From a virus, in the IMG/VR virus record IMGVR_UViG_3300034122_000081, positions 1 through 24,852 of that record: DNA of 24,852 bases; one strand, given 5' to 3'. The notes under the pieces were generated by a model, which ran no database searches, was not told where the DNA came from, and saw only the letters and a list, made by a program, of their open reading frames with translations. A program made the position numbers and the translations under genes. This document shows positions 15,077-22,134 of this stretch, one piece after another (positions within the stretch are counted from its first letter, which is position 1; each line of letters starts with the position of its first letter).

Positions 15077-15701
15077 TTCTCGCCTTAATATCGTAGAACC
15101 AATCATCGCCGGCTGACCACTTGCGTGTGCCGTCAACTGTCCACAATCTTTGCGCTGCTTGGAAGTCGGGAAACTTTGTCTCAGCGGGGATCAGGCTCTG
15201 GTCGTACCACAGGCATCGGTTGTTGGGCTGGCAGGCAAACTGACCGTTGTCCAAAGCAATCCAATTAAAGGATTTATGTTCCTCGGCCTGCTCGGTAAAG
15301 CCCGTGTCCAAGTCCATGCCGTCAGCACAGAAGTCCACCGTAAACAGATAGCGCCCAAAGTGCCACTCACGGTCTTTGCCCAAGAACTTCACGCCTAGAT
15401 TGCGCAGGCCAATTTTTTCAATGATGGTAAATCGGTAGCCCATACAGTCCCACAGTTGCAAAGTGTCAACAGGCAAGTTACCGGCGTCTGCATGCCAGAC
15501 GTAGGCGTGGATCGGCAGCTTGTCGTACAGCGCGCCGTAGGCCGGCAACAGCGATTCAATGCGGAACACTTGGCCACGCAAGGCTTTGAGGCTGACCCAG
15601 ATGGCCGGCTCTAACTCGCCGTGCCCCTTGTGGTCGTTGTATAAAAACTCGCGCTTTACAAAGCACTTAACTGGCGGCAACGATGCCACGATATAACTCA
15701 T
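15069..15701 (-). CDS. Conserved phage protein of unknown function
   Basis: A 210-residue, aromatic-rich protein. The start MSYIVASLPPVKCFVKREFLY and segments such as PAIWVSLKALRGQVFRIESL, YGALYDKLPIHAYVW and TLQLWDCMGYRFTI resemble proteins I have seen in other phage genomes, where no function was known. No catalytic or membrane motif is visible; the many Trp, Phe and Tyr residues suggest a folded beta-rich protein. AAGGAA (complement of 15707-15712) stands 5 bases before the ATG. It overlaps the next gene (ATGACTAA). Confidence 0.65.
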   Translation of the reverse strand: MSYIVASLPPVKCFVKREFLYNDHKGHGELEPAIWVSLKALRGQVFRIESLLPAYGALYDKLPIHAYVWHADAGNLPVDTLQLWDCMGYRFTIIEKIGLRNLGVKFLGKDREWHFGRYLFTVDFCADGMDLDTGFTEQAEEHKSFNWIALDNGQFACQPNNRCLWYDQSLIPAETKFPDFQAAQRLWTVDGTRKWSAGDDWFYDIKARND

Positions 15702-15710
15702 GTGTTTTCC

Positions 15711-15902
15711 TTAATCATTGGGTTCCCTTTTTGAAGGTGCGTCTACTTCCATGCGGTAATACTTGGCCGGCATCTTGGCGTTCTTATCCAGTTGCTTGCG
15801 CAGCCATTCAGCGCCGCCAAGTTCTTGCAAGATCATCCAATGTCTGTCTGACATTCGGACTTGTCGGCCTAATAGTGGTTCAGGTGGTTTTGGTCGTGGC
15901 AT
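15711..15902 (-). CDS. Possible ribbon-helix-helix DNA-binding protein
   Basis: A 63-residue basic protein. Residues about 13-40 (RQVRMSDRHWMILQELGGAE, then WLRKQLDK) show a strand with alternate basic residues, helix A, a Gly-Gly turn and helix B, the layout of MetJ/Arc-type regulators. The rest is Pro/Lys-rich and probably flexible. If it is a regulator, the divergent promoter at 18294-18394 and the operon it belongs to are natural targets, but this is speculation. It starts 23 bases inside the preceding gene and has no strong ribosome binding site. Confidence 0.45.
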   Translation of the reverse strand: MPRPKPPEPLLGRQVRMSDRHWMILQELGGAEWLRKQLDKNAKMPAKYYRMEVDAPSKREPND

Positions 15903-16068
15903 TTTGTCTTAGGTGTTTACCTGTAGTTCGTCTAACCCAGCAAAGTTGGCAGTGCCACTTTGCGCCCATTTCAACGCCGCCCTCTGGCGGTTTGCTTTCT
16001 TGACACTTGGTGCAAAACTTTAGTTGATGCACGGGCGCGATTCGGCCCATTTGAATCGCTGGCATCAT
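15880..16068 (-). CDS. Small zinc-ribbon-like protein
   Basis: A 62-residue protein with two Cys pairs, C19-x2-C22 and C39-x2-C42 (FCTKC and HCQLCW), spaced like a zinc ribbon. Residues after the second pair are basic and Thr-rich. Zinc ribbons of this size can bind nucleic acid or protein. It starts at ATG 16066-16068, one base overlapping the previous TGA, and a second ATG follows directly. Function is not known. Confidence 0.55.
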   Translation of the reverse strand: MMPAIQMGRIAPVHQLKFCTKCQESKPPEGGVEMGAKWHCQLCWVRRTTGKHLRQNATTKTT

Positions 16069-16253
16069 CAGCGCACTCTCCTAAGCGGCATGTCCATGAC
16101 GCGCTCTGGCGGCGGGGGCGTCATCTTTTCAGAAGGCGGTGTCCAGCCGTGCTTGCGCCAAATGGCTTGGACATCTGAGCCAGAAGACCATTTAAAATCC
16201 TTGTTTGCCACAGAGGGATAACTAATCTTTGAATAAGGTGGTTTTTCTAACAT
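16068..16253 (-). CDS. Small hypothetical protein
   Basis: A 61-residue protein with no family recognised. It has an aromatic-rich middle (FKWSSGSDVQAIWRKHGWTP) that may form a small helical domain, then a Pro-rich, basic tail (MTPPPPERVMDMPLRRVR). AAAGGAG (complement of 16261-16267) is 7 bases before the ATG, and both ends overlap neighbours by a few bases, so it is probably expressed. Confidence 0.5.
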   Translation of the reverse strand: MLEKPPYSKISYPSVANKDFKWSSGSDVQAIWRKHGWTPPSEKMTPPPPERVMDMPLRRVR

Positions 16254-16438
16254 TGTGTTGCTCCTTTGAGTAGTTCTAGTCTCTCCCGCGCTACGCGCAG
16301 GGTGTTGTAGCGCTGGTGAAGGCGCTGAAGCATGGTAGCGCGCTTGGCGCCAACACGTTCTTCATTGAGCAATCTGAGAACTTCTTCTTCGCTCAGACGG
16401 CTTAATTCGTTGTTAAGGCTTCGCCAGGTAGTTGTCAA
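16247..16438 (-). CDS. Helical small protein, TTG start
   Basis: A 63-residue protein beginning at TTG (16436-16438), supported by GGAG (complement of 16446-16449) 7 bases upstream. The sequence is helical and charged (LSRLSEEEVLRLLNEERVGA, then RLHQRYNTLRVARERLELLK), like a small helical-bundle or coiled-coil protein. No enzyme motif. It begins 26 bases inside the preceding 53-residue gene and ends inside the next. Confidence 0.5.
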   Translation of the reverse strand: MTTTWRSLNNELSRLSEEEVLRLLNEERVGAKRATMLQRLHQRYNTLRVARERLELLKGATQC

Positions 16439-16574
16439 TTTTCTTCTCCAATTGCGTTATTGTTGTTTGTACGCGAATGACAGCGCGGGCGGCGGCGTTG
16501 GCCTCGCGGCCTCTGATGCGCAGTTCTGCTTTGGCCATTTTGAGTTTGGCCTTCCATAAATCAAATCGTTTCAC
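16413..16574 (-). CDS. 53-residue basic coiled-coil protein, GTG start
   Basis: A small gene starting at GTG 16572-16574, which overlaps the helicase stop as GTGA, with GGAGG (complement of 16582-16586) 7 bases upstream. The product begins MKRFDLWKAKLKMAKAELRI and ends with QLEKKIDNYLAKP, a Lys/Arg/Ala-rich helix. It would be missed by tools that only take ATG or longer frames. The GTGA coupling and strong ribosome binding site make it a credible gene. Function is unknown. Confidence 0.55.
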   Translation of the reverse strand: MKRFDLWKAKLKMAKAELRIRGREANAAARAVIRVQTTITQLEKKIDNYLAKP

Positions 16575-17890
16575 TTTAATTCCTCCATTGCAATATCAGA
16601 TATGGCGCGCTTGTCGTGAAGCGCCGCCCAGATTTTTTCATCCACCGTTTTGTTGGTCATTAAGATGTAGCACCACACAGGGTATTTTTGCCCGCTGCGG
16701 TGCAAACGGCCAATGGTCTGTTCGTACAATTCCAGACTCCACGGCAGTGACAGAAACACCATGTGACAGCCGCCGTGCTGAAGGTTAAGCCCGTGGCCGG
16801 CTGACTTTGGATGTACAGCAAGCAATCGTATTTTGCCTTCATTCCATCGCTCAATGGCTCTGTCGTCGTCAAGGGTTGTGACGTTAAAGCGCCGCTTGAG
16901 TTCGGCAAGTTCTTCTTGGTATGTGTAAGCAATGATGGTGTTGGCATGTTGGTTTTCTTGAATGATTTCCTCTAACCTTTCAAACTTGTGCATGCTGTAC
17001 CAGATTGGCTTTTGCGTCACGGTAAACTTGCCAGGCGAGTCAGACGGCGTGGTGGTCGTGTTGTAAACAAAACCTGACGCCAGTTGTTGTAGCTTGCCGG
17101 TGACAACCGCCGCGTTGATAGCCGTGATGCCATCCAGCACAAAGTCTTTTTTAAGGGTCTGGTAAGGCGTCAAATCCATGTCGCATTTGACCTCGACTGT
17201 ATGCAAAGGCGGCAGCTTGTCCTTATACTCGCCTGCCTCCAAGACAAATGTGGCAGGCTTGATCACGTTCATAACCTTCTCAAGCGAACCCACTCTGGGC
17301 GCCCATTCGCCAAACTCTTTATTGATCAGCACAAAATATTGCTGCATGAACGCGCCCTTGGAACGGCCAAGCAGGCTTTGGTCAACAATCTTGCACTGGC
17401 CAAAAACATCTTCCAAGCCGTTGCTGGTAAATGAGCCTGTCAAGCCCCACCGCGTTGTCATAGGGTCAACCACTTTAAGGAACGCTTTAAAGCGTGTGCC
17501 AGAAGGGTTCTTGAGCCGTGTCAGTTCGTCAAACACCACGCCATCAAAGTTCAGGCTTTGCTCGGCCAACCACTGCAAATTGTCGTAATTGGTCACAACT
17601 ACTTGGGCGTTGCTTTTAAGGGCGTCCAAACGCTGCTTAGGTGTGCCAACGCACAAAGCCATGCTGATGCGGTCAGCCCACTTAAGGCGCTCGATTGGCC
17701 ACACGTCGGTACACACGCGCTTAGGCGCCAGCACTAGCCAGCGTTTGACGTGGCCGTCGCGCAACATCTCCCACATGGCCGTGAGCGTGATGGCTGTCTT
17801 GCCTGCACCCACCGGCGCCAAGATCATGGCGCGGTCATGCTCAAAGAGAAAATCAGCGGCTGTCTCTTGATACGGTCGTAATGAAACCAT
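16571..17890 (-). CDS. SNF2-type superfamily 2 helicase
   Basis: A 439-residue ATP-dependent DNA translocase. The start is ATG 17888-17890 with AAGGAA (complement of 17898-17903) 7 bases upstream; a longer reading runs into a Cys-rich stretch that overlaps the nuclease gene. Motifs: Q-motif-like LRPYQ (4-8), Walker A GAGKT (28-32), DELT at 121-124 in place of DEAH, LTGSF where LTGTP is usual, and QTIGRLHRSGQ (391-401) with the arginine finger, typical of SNF2-like proteins. Phages often encode it beside a VRR-NUC nuclease; it may remodel DNA or replication forks. It overlaps the nuclease gene by 38 bases. Confidence 0.85.
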   Translation of the reverse strand: MVSLRPYQETAADFLFEHDRAMILAPVGAGKTAITLTAMWEMLRDGHVKRWLVLAPKRVCTDVWPIERLKWADRISMALCVGTPKQRLDALKSNAQVVVTNYDNLQWLAEQSLNFDGVVFDELTRLKNPSGTRFKAFLKVVDPMTTRWGLTGSFTSNGLEDVFGQCKIVDQSLLGRSKGAFMQQYFVLINKEFGEWAPRVGSLEKVMNVIKPATFVLEAGEYKDKLPPLHTVEVKCDMDLTPYQTLKKDFVLDGITAINAAVVTGKLQQLASGFVYNTTTTPSDSPGKFTVTQKPIWYSMHKFERLEEIIQENQHANTIIAYTYQEELAELKRRFNVTTLDDDRAIERWNEGKIRLLAVHPKSAGHGLNLQHGGCHMVFLSLPWSLELYEQTIGRLHRSGQKYPVWCYILMTNKTVDEKIWAALHDKRAISDIAMEELK

Positions 17891-18140
17891 CAACTTGTTC
17901 CTTAGTCCACAAACATGCGTAGTTTTGGCGCAACAGCGCCATCTCTGACTGAAATAATTTTTGCAGTTCAGACATGCGCCCGCCTTTGGTTTTGAGTTCC
18001 ACAAACCATGTCTGGCCATCGGGTAAACACGCAATGCGATCTGCTACACCTTTGCGTCCAGGCGAAGTAAACTTCCAAGTCCGGCCACCGATGCGCTGCA
18101 CCGCCCAATCAAAATAAACTTCAATTTCTTTTTCACGCAT
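17853..18140 (-). CDS. VRR-NUC domain nuclease
   Basis: A 95-residue PD-(D/E)xK nuclease of the VRR-NUC family, which cuts branched DNA such as replication or recombination intermediates. The expected residues are present: Glu5 (REKEIEVYFDW), RKGVADR with Asp34, and VELKTK with Glu48 and Lys50, followed by Gln60 in SELQKLF. This is a stand-alone domain, as in many phages. Its start overlaps the previous gene by 8 bases (ATGCGTGA) and its end overlaps the helicase start, so the three genes are translated together. Confidence 0.85.
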   Translation of the reverse strand: MREKEIEVYFDWAVQRIGGRTWKFTSPGRKGVADRIACLPDGQTWFVELKTKGGRMSELQKLFQSEMALLRQNYACLWTKEQVDGFITTVSRDSR

Positions 18141-18294
18141 CTGTTTGCGCTTTTTTAATCGCTTGAATGGCGGCGTGAACCTCTCGCAAGGTTTTGCTTT
18201 CTAATGCTTCTTCATAAGTTACTGTGTCAAATAAATCCCACGCCGCGCTATGAAGCGCATGCATGGCCAAACTTAATGCTTCGTCTTTTGTCAT
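18133..18294 (-). CDS. First gene of the leftward operon, small helical protein
   Basis: A 53-residue acidic helical protein (MTKDEALSLAMHALHSAAWD). The ATG at 18292-18294 is chosen because AAAGGAAA (complement of 18301-18308) precedes it; a start at 18324 would lie inside the promoter. Residues about 30-50 contain a second helix ending LREVHAAIQAIKKA. No function is recognised. Being first after the promoter, it will be made early with the nuclease and helicase. Confidence 0.55.
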   Translation of the reverse strand: MTKDEALSLAMHALHSAAWDLFDTVTYEEALESKTLREVHAAIQAIKKAQTDA

Positions 18295-18315
18295 TTCATT
18301 TTTCCTTTGCCGTAA

Positions 18316-18343
18316 AGTATACATGTAAAAAAGATTTGCACAA
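18316..18343 (-). promoter_or_regulatory. Leftward sigma70-type promoter
   Basis: Read on the - strand, TTGTGC (complement of 18338-18343) and TATACT (complement of 18316-18321) are separated by 16 bases. The -10 matches TATAAT at five of six positions, the -35 at three. It would start RNA just before the 53-residue gene. It shares bases 18338-18341 with the rightward -35. Confidence 0.5.
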
Positions 18344-18364
18344 CAATTATTTCTGTGCTATATT
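18336..18364 (+). promoter_or_regulatory. Rightward sigma70-type promoter
   Basis: TTGCAC (18336-18341) and TATATT (18359-18364) are separated by 17 bases, the ideal spacing. The -10 matches the consensus at five of six positions and the -35 at three. RNA would start near 18371, about 20 bases before the GTG of the DUF2800 gene, leaving room for its AAAGGAC ribosome binding site (18381-18387). Confidence 0.55.
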
Positions 18365-18393
18365 TGAGTCTCAATAAACAAAAGGACAGTACA

Positions 18394-19521
18394 GTGCAAC
18401 ATTCAAATATCGTCGGCGGTAGCACCGCCAAGCGCGTCATCAATTGCCCAGGCAGTGTGGCGCTGGTGCAGAAAATGCCGCCAAGACCTTCTAACAAATA
18501 CGCTGACGAAGGCACACTCCTACACAACGTCATGGCCGAACTCATCATGGGCGACGAAGCCCCTGAGCATTACCTTGGCGCGCGTTATGAAGACCAAGTC
18601 CTGACGCAAGAACTCATTGACAACAAAATTAAACCAGCACTGGAGGCGCTAGATGCAATCGACCCACAGCGAATCATGGAAATCGAAGCCGAGACAAGCG
18701 TCAATTTTGGTGACTTGCTTGATGGTGTCTTTGGGTCTACTGATCTTATTGGTCGTCTTGGCAATCGTGCCGTTGTATTGGATTGGAAATTCGGCGACGG
18801 CGTTATGGTTGAGGTTGAGGAAAACCCGCAGCTGATGTTCTACGCGGCGGCCGCTATGCGCACGCCAGAAGCGCAGTGGGCGTTTGAGGGTGTGACTGAG
18901 ATCGAATGCGTCATTGTGCAACCACCTGAAGTGCGCCGCTGGGTGACAACGCCTGCGCGTATTGCTGAGTTTGAATTGCAGTTAGTGCAAGCGGTCAAGC
19001 AAGCAGAGAAGCCAGACGCAAAGCTGGCCGTGGGCGATCACTGTAAGTGGTGCGCGGCCAAGCCCATCTGCCCCAAGATGACCGGCGCTGCTGACCGCGC
19101 TTTGAAGGTGCAGATCGAAGCGTTGCCGGCGCCGCAGATCAGCGCCTATCTTAAAACCGCTGACATGCTTGAAGATTGGATCAAAGACTTGCGCGCCCTT
19201 GCATTGCAGATGCTTGAGTCTGGCGCCAAGCTGCCCGAATACAAACTGGTGGCCAAGCGCGCCATCCGGTCATGGTCAGACGACGAGAAAGCGAAAGTCG
19301 CTTTGTTCGCGTGTGGCCTCACAGAATCTGAAGTGATGGAGACTTCTGTCGTCTCCCCCGCCAAGGCCGAAAAGGCGCTTAAAAAGCGCAAGATTGGCCT
19401 ACCGGAAGACTTAGTTGTCGCCATTTCTTCAGGTAACACTTTGGCAAGCGCGGATGACCCGCGCCCCGAAGTGATGCTCCTTGGGAAGCAGTTATCTGCG
19501 GCCCTTTCTAAACTTCAGTAA
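18394..19521 (+). CDS. DUF2800 RecB-like nuclease
   Basis: A 375-residue protein of the DUF2800 family, related to RecB/AddB-type PD-(D/E)xK nucleases. The start is GTG 18394 with AAAGGAC 6 bases upstream; a reading from 18355 would begin at the promoter -10. It has the family's N-terminal pattern with NCPGS (Cys18), the nuclease core with Asp117 (GSTDLIG) and the DWK motif at 130-132 in VVLDWKFGDG, and Cys217, Cys220 and Cys226 in CKWCAAKPIC, which with Cys18 may hold an iron-sulfur cluster as in AddB. Such proteins trim DNA ends during phage recombination. It is first in the replication operon. Confidence 0.82.
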   Translation: MQHSNIVGGSTAKRVINCPGSVALVQKMPPRPSNKYADEGTLLHNVMAELIMGDEAPEHYLGARYEDQVLTQELIDNKIKPALEALDAIDPQRIMEIEAETSVNFGDLLDGVFGSTDLIGRLGNRAVVLDWKFGDGVMVEVEENPQLMFYAAAAMRTPEAQWAFEGVTEIECVIVQPPEVRRWVTTPARIAEFELQLVQAVKQAEKPDAKLAVGDHCKWCAAKPICPKMTGAADRALKVQIEALPAPQISAYLKTADMLEDWIKDLRALALQMLESGAKLPEYKLVAKRAIRSWSDDEKAKVALFACGLTESEVMETSVVSPAKAEKALKKRKIGLPEDLVVAISSGNTLASADDPRPEVMLLGKQLSAALSKLQ

Positions 19522-19530
19522 AGGACAATC

Positions 19531-20187
19531 ATGTCAAATTTAGTAACCTTCTCTCAAGCTAATCTTCCCGCTGTTTCAACTTTGTCAAGCGCTTTGCGTT
19601 CGATCCAATCCGAAGTAGGCCCTGCTGGTATTGTCATCCTCAAGATGGACAAGACCGGCCACTGGGTCTTTGGTGCAGATCAAACCGAAGTCGAAGACGA
19701 CGCTATCTGGGCTGTCAATCCTTTCTCTTTTGTGCATGGCTTTATCGCTTGGGGCGATGGCGAAGTGCTGGGCGAGAAGATGACCAGCGTCAGCAACCCA
19801 CTGCCTGAATTGGATGAGGCGCCACCTCAAGCCAAGAAGGGTTGGGAGACTCAAGTCGGCATGTCACTTAAGTGCATTTCCGGCGAAGACAAGGGCATGG
19901 AAGCGCGCTTTACCACCACGTCAGTTGGCGGCAAACGTGCGGTTCAAACCTTGGCCGTGCAACTGGCCGAACAGGTCGAGAAAGACCAAACTAAGCCAGT
20001 GCCTGTCGTGCGTCTGAAGAAAGACCACTACGCTCACAAATCCTACGGCAAGATTTACACGCCAGTGTTTGAACTTGTTGAGTGGGTGAGCATGGATGGC
20101 GAGACACCAAAGGCCGATGAGCCAGCTTGGCCAACTGCCGAACAGGAAGCTGCTAAAGCGCCTGCACGTCGCCGCCGCGCAGCGTAA
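19531..20187 (+). CDS. Unassigned replication-operon protein (possible ssDNA-binding)
   Basis: A 218-residue protein directly after DUF2800, with AAAGGAC before its ATG. In many phages the gene beside DUF2800 encodes a DUF2815 single-stranded DNA-binding protein; this one has no clear DUF2815 motif. Visible features are an aromatic-rich stretch (VNPFSFVHGFIAWGDGEVLG), a middle with KCISGEDKGMEARFTTTSVG, and a strand near 175 (KSYGKIYTPVFELVEWV). The last residues are Ala/Pro/Arg-rich and basic (APARRRRAA), so it does not have the acidic tail of SSB. The job is inferred from position only. Confidence 0.6.
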   Translation: MSNLVTFSQANLPAVSTLSSALRSIQSEVGPAGIVILKMDKTGHWVFGADQTEVEDDAIWAVNPFSFVHGFIAWGDGEVLGEKMTSVSNPLPELDEAPPQAKKGWETQVGMSLKCISGEDKGMEARFTTTSVGGKRAVQTLAVQLAEQVEKDQTKPVPVVRLKKDHYAHKSYGKIYTPVFELVEWVSMDGETPKADEPAWPTAEQEAAKAPARRRRAA

Positions 20188-20195
20188 TTTTTCTG

Positions 20196-20216
20196 ATGGG
20201 CGTTATGAGCGCCCAT
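20196..20216 (+). other. Intergenic hairpin before the polymerase gene
   Basis: ATGGGCG pairs with CGCCCAT across a 7-base loop (TTATGAG). There is no T-run after it, and the polymerase ribosome binding site (AAGGAG 20221-20226) begins 4 bases downstream. It may set translation or protect mRNA. It lies in the only gap within the replication operon wider than 40 bases. Confidence 0.45.
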
Positions 20217-20232
20217 TGGAAAGGAGATGCCA

Positions 20233-22134
20233 ATGCTTTGGTTAGATTTTGAAACCCGCAGTGAATGCGACCTACGCGCCAAAGGCGTGTACAACTATGC
20301 GCAAGACGCCAGCACCGACGTGCTGTGCATGTCGTATGCGTTCGACGACGAAGACGTGGTGACGTGGTTGCCTAGCCAGCCTTTCCCCGCCCGTGTGCGC
20401 AACTACACCGGCCAGATCAGAGCGCATAACGCCGCGTTTGAGCGCTTGATCTTTTGGTATGTTTTACAAATAGATTTTAAGTTGGAGCAGTTTTATTGCA
20501 CTGCAACACAAGCCCGCGTCAATTGCGCGCCTGGCAGTCTGGAAGACGTTGGCCGCTTTGCTGGCGCGTCCATGAAGAAAGATCACCGAGGTGCGCAACT
20601 GATCCGCTTGATGTGTGTGCCGCCATTCAAAGACTCGCCAGAACTTATGGCCGAAATGATCCAGTATTGTGAGCAAGACGTGCGCGCTATGCGGGCGATC
20701 AGCAAGGCCATGCGCGATCTGTCTGACGAAGAATTATTGGACTACCACGTTAACGAACGCATCAACGATCGCGGCGTATTGGTCGACGTGCCGCTGTGCC
20801 AAGCGGCCGTTAAGTTTGCCTCAGAAGAATTAACTGAGATTGAGCAAATCGTGCAAGAAGTTACGGGCGGCGCCATTGCGTCTGTCCGGTCGCCGCGCAT
20901 GCGTGAGTGGGTACTTGAGCGTGTCGGGCCAGAGGCCAAGAAGCTGATGGAGAAAGACGGCAAGTATTCGATTGACAAAACAGTCCGAGCCAATTTACTA
21001 GCAATGGAGAACCCCGATGAAGTCCCAGCCGACGTCCAAGAAGTCATTCAATGCGCAGACGACCTTTGGGCATCGTCAGTCGCAAAATTTAGTCGACTTG
21101 CAGCTTTGGCAGATGTCGAAGATGAGCGAGTCCGAGGAGCGTTTGTATTTGCAGGCGGCTCTGCAACAGGACGCGCATCGTCCTACGGCGCCCAGGTTCA
21201 CAACTTCACCCGAAAATGCGCCGATGAACCCGACGAAGTCCGTCACGCCATGGTCAGAGGACACGCAATCGTCCCTCGGTATGGAAAGCGCGTTACCGAT
21301 GTTCTCAAAGGAATGCTTAGGCCCGCCATCATTCCCGCAGCAGGGAAGCATCTTGTGGTTGCCGACTGGTCGGCCATCGAAGCGCGGGTCAACCCGTGGC
21401 TTTCAGGACGCGGCGCCGATAAACTGGAACTATTCCGCAGTGGGGAAGACGTCTATAAAGTTAATGCAGCCGCGACGTTTAACATTCGCGTCGATGACGT
21501 CACCGACGACCAGCGCCAAATTGGCAAGGTTCAAGAACTTGCCTGCGGATTTGCTGGCGGCGTGGGCGCTTTTGCTGCTATGGGCCGGGCTTATGGGATC
21601 AGTCTTCCTGAACACGTTGCCAAACGCATGGTGGATGGCTGGCGCCGTGCTAATTCTTGGAGCGTACCTTATTGGTCGGCGCTTGAGGAATCGTACACCA
21701 GAGCAATGAGAAACAAGGGGCGTGAGTTTAAGGCCGGCCGTATAACATATTTGTTTGACGGTTTGCACCTATGGTATGCCCTACCCTCTGGCCGGATTTT
21801 ATGCTACCCCTATGCAAAATTAGAGCCCGAGGGCGTCAGTTATGCCAAAGCGGCATGGAAGCCTGCGCAAGATGCAAAAGAATGGCCACGCGCCCGCCTT
21901 TGGAAAGGCTTGGCATGTGAAAATGTGACTCAGGCCGTGGCCAACGATTTGCTTCGCCACGCCCTGCGCCAACTCGACGACGTTGTGCTGCATGTGCATG
22001 ATGAAATCGTACTTGAGACCTCTGACCCCGATGCAGAACAAAATCTAAAACGTGTGATGTGTACAGCGCCAGTATGGGCAGATGGCCTGCCCTTGAACGC
22101 TGAAGTTGAAACTATGAAAAGGTATGGCAAATGA
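20233..22134 (+). CDS. Family A DNA polymerase with 3'-5' exonuclease
   Basis: A 633-residue replicative polymerase, similar in layout to the large fragment of DNA polymerase I. The start is ATG 20233, 6 bases after AAGGAG; the ATG at 20227 is too close. The proofreading domain shows DFET (Asp5, Glu7), RAHNAAFERLIF and YCEQDVRAM. The polymerase motifs are A (VADWSAIEARV, Asp378), B (RQIGKVQELACGFAGG, Lys432) and C (VHDEIVLE, Asp590 and Glu591). There is no 5'-3' exonuclease domain, as usual in phages. It should copy the phage genome. Its stop overlaps the next ATG (ATGA at 22131). Confidence 0.95.
   Translation: MLWLDFETRSECDLRAKGVYNYAQDASTDVLCMSYAFDDEDVVTWLPSQPFPARVRNYTGQIRAHNAAFERLIFWYVLQIDFKLEQFYCTATQARVNCAPGSLEDVGRFAGASMKKDHRGAQLIRLMCVPPFKDSPELMAEMIQYCEQDVRAMRAISKAMRDLSDEELLDYHVNERINDRGVLVDVPLCQAAVKFASEELTEIEQIVQEVTGGAIASVRSPRMREWVLERVGPEAKKLMEKDGKYSIDKTVRANLLAMENPDEVPADVQEVIQCADDLWASSVAKFSRLAALADVEDERVRGAFVFAGGSATGRASSYGAQVHNFTRKCADEPDEVRHAMVRGHAIVPRYGKRVTDVLKGMLRPAIIPAAGKHLVVADWSAIEARVNPWLSGRGADKLELFRSGEDVYKVNAAATFNIRVDDVTDDQRQIGKVQELACGFAGGVGAFAAMGRAYGISLPEHVAKRMVDGWRRANSWSVPYWSALEESYTRAMRNKGREFKAGRITYLFDGLHLWYALPSGRILCYPYAKLEPEGVSYAKAAWKPAQDAKEWPRARLWKGLACENVTQAVANDLLRHALRQLDDVVLHVHDEIVLETSDPDAEQNLKRVMCTAPVWADGLPLNAEVETMKRYGK

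Noticed and set aside
15683-16221. Several + strand frames opposite the small leftward genes
   Set aside because: The - strand frames have ribosome binding sites and tight overlaps; the + frames have neither and give low-quality proteins.
21017-21709. A 230-codon + strand frame inside the polymerase gene, with a membrane-like end
   Set aside because: It is entirely covered by the polymerase frame, which has all catalytic motifs intact across it. No ribosome binding site or separate promoter is seen.
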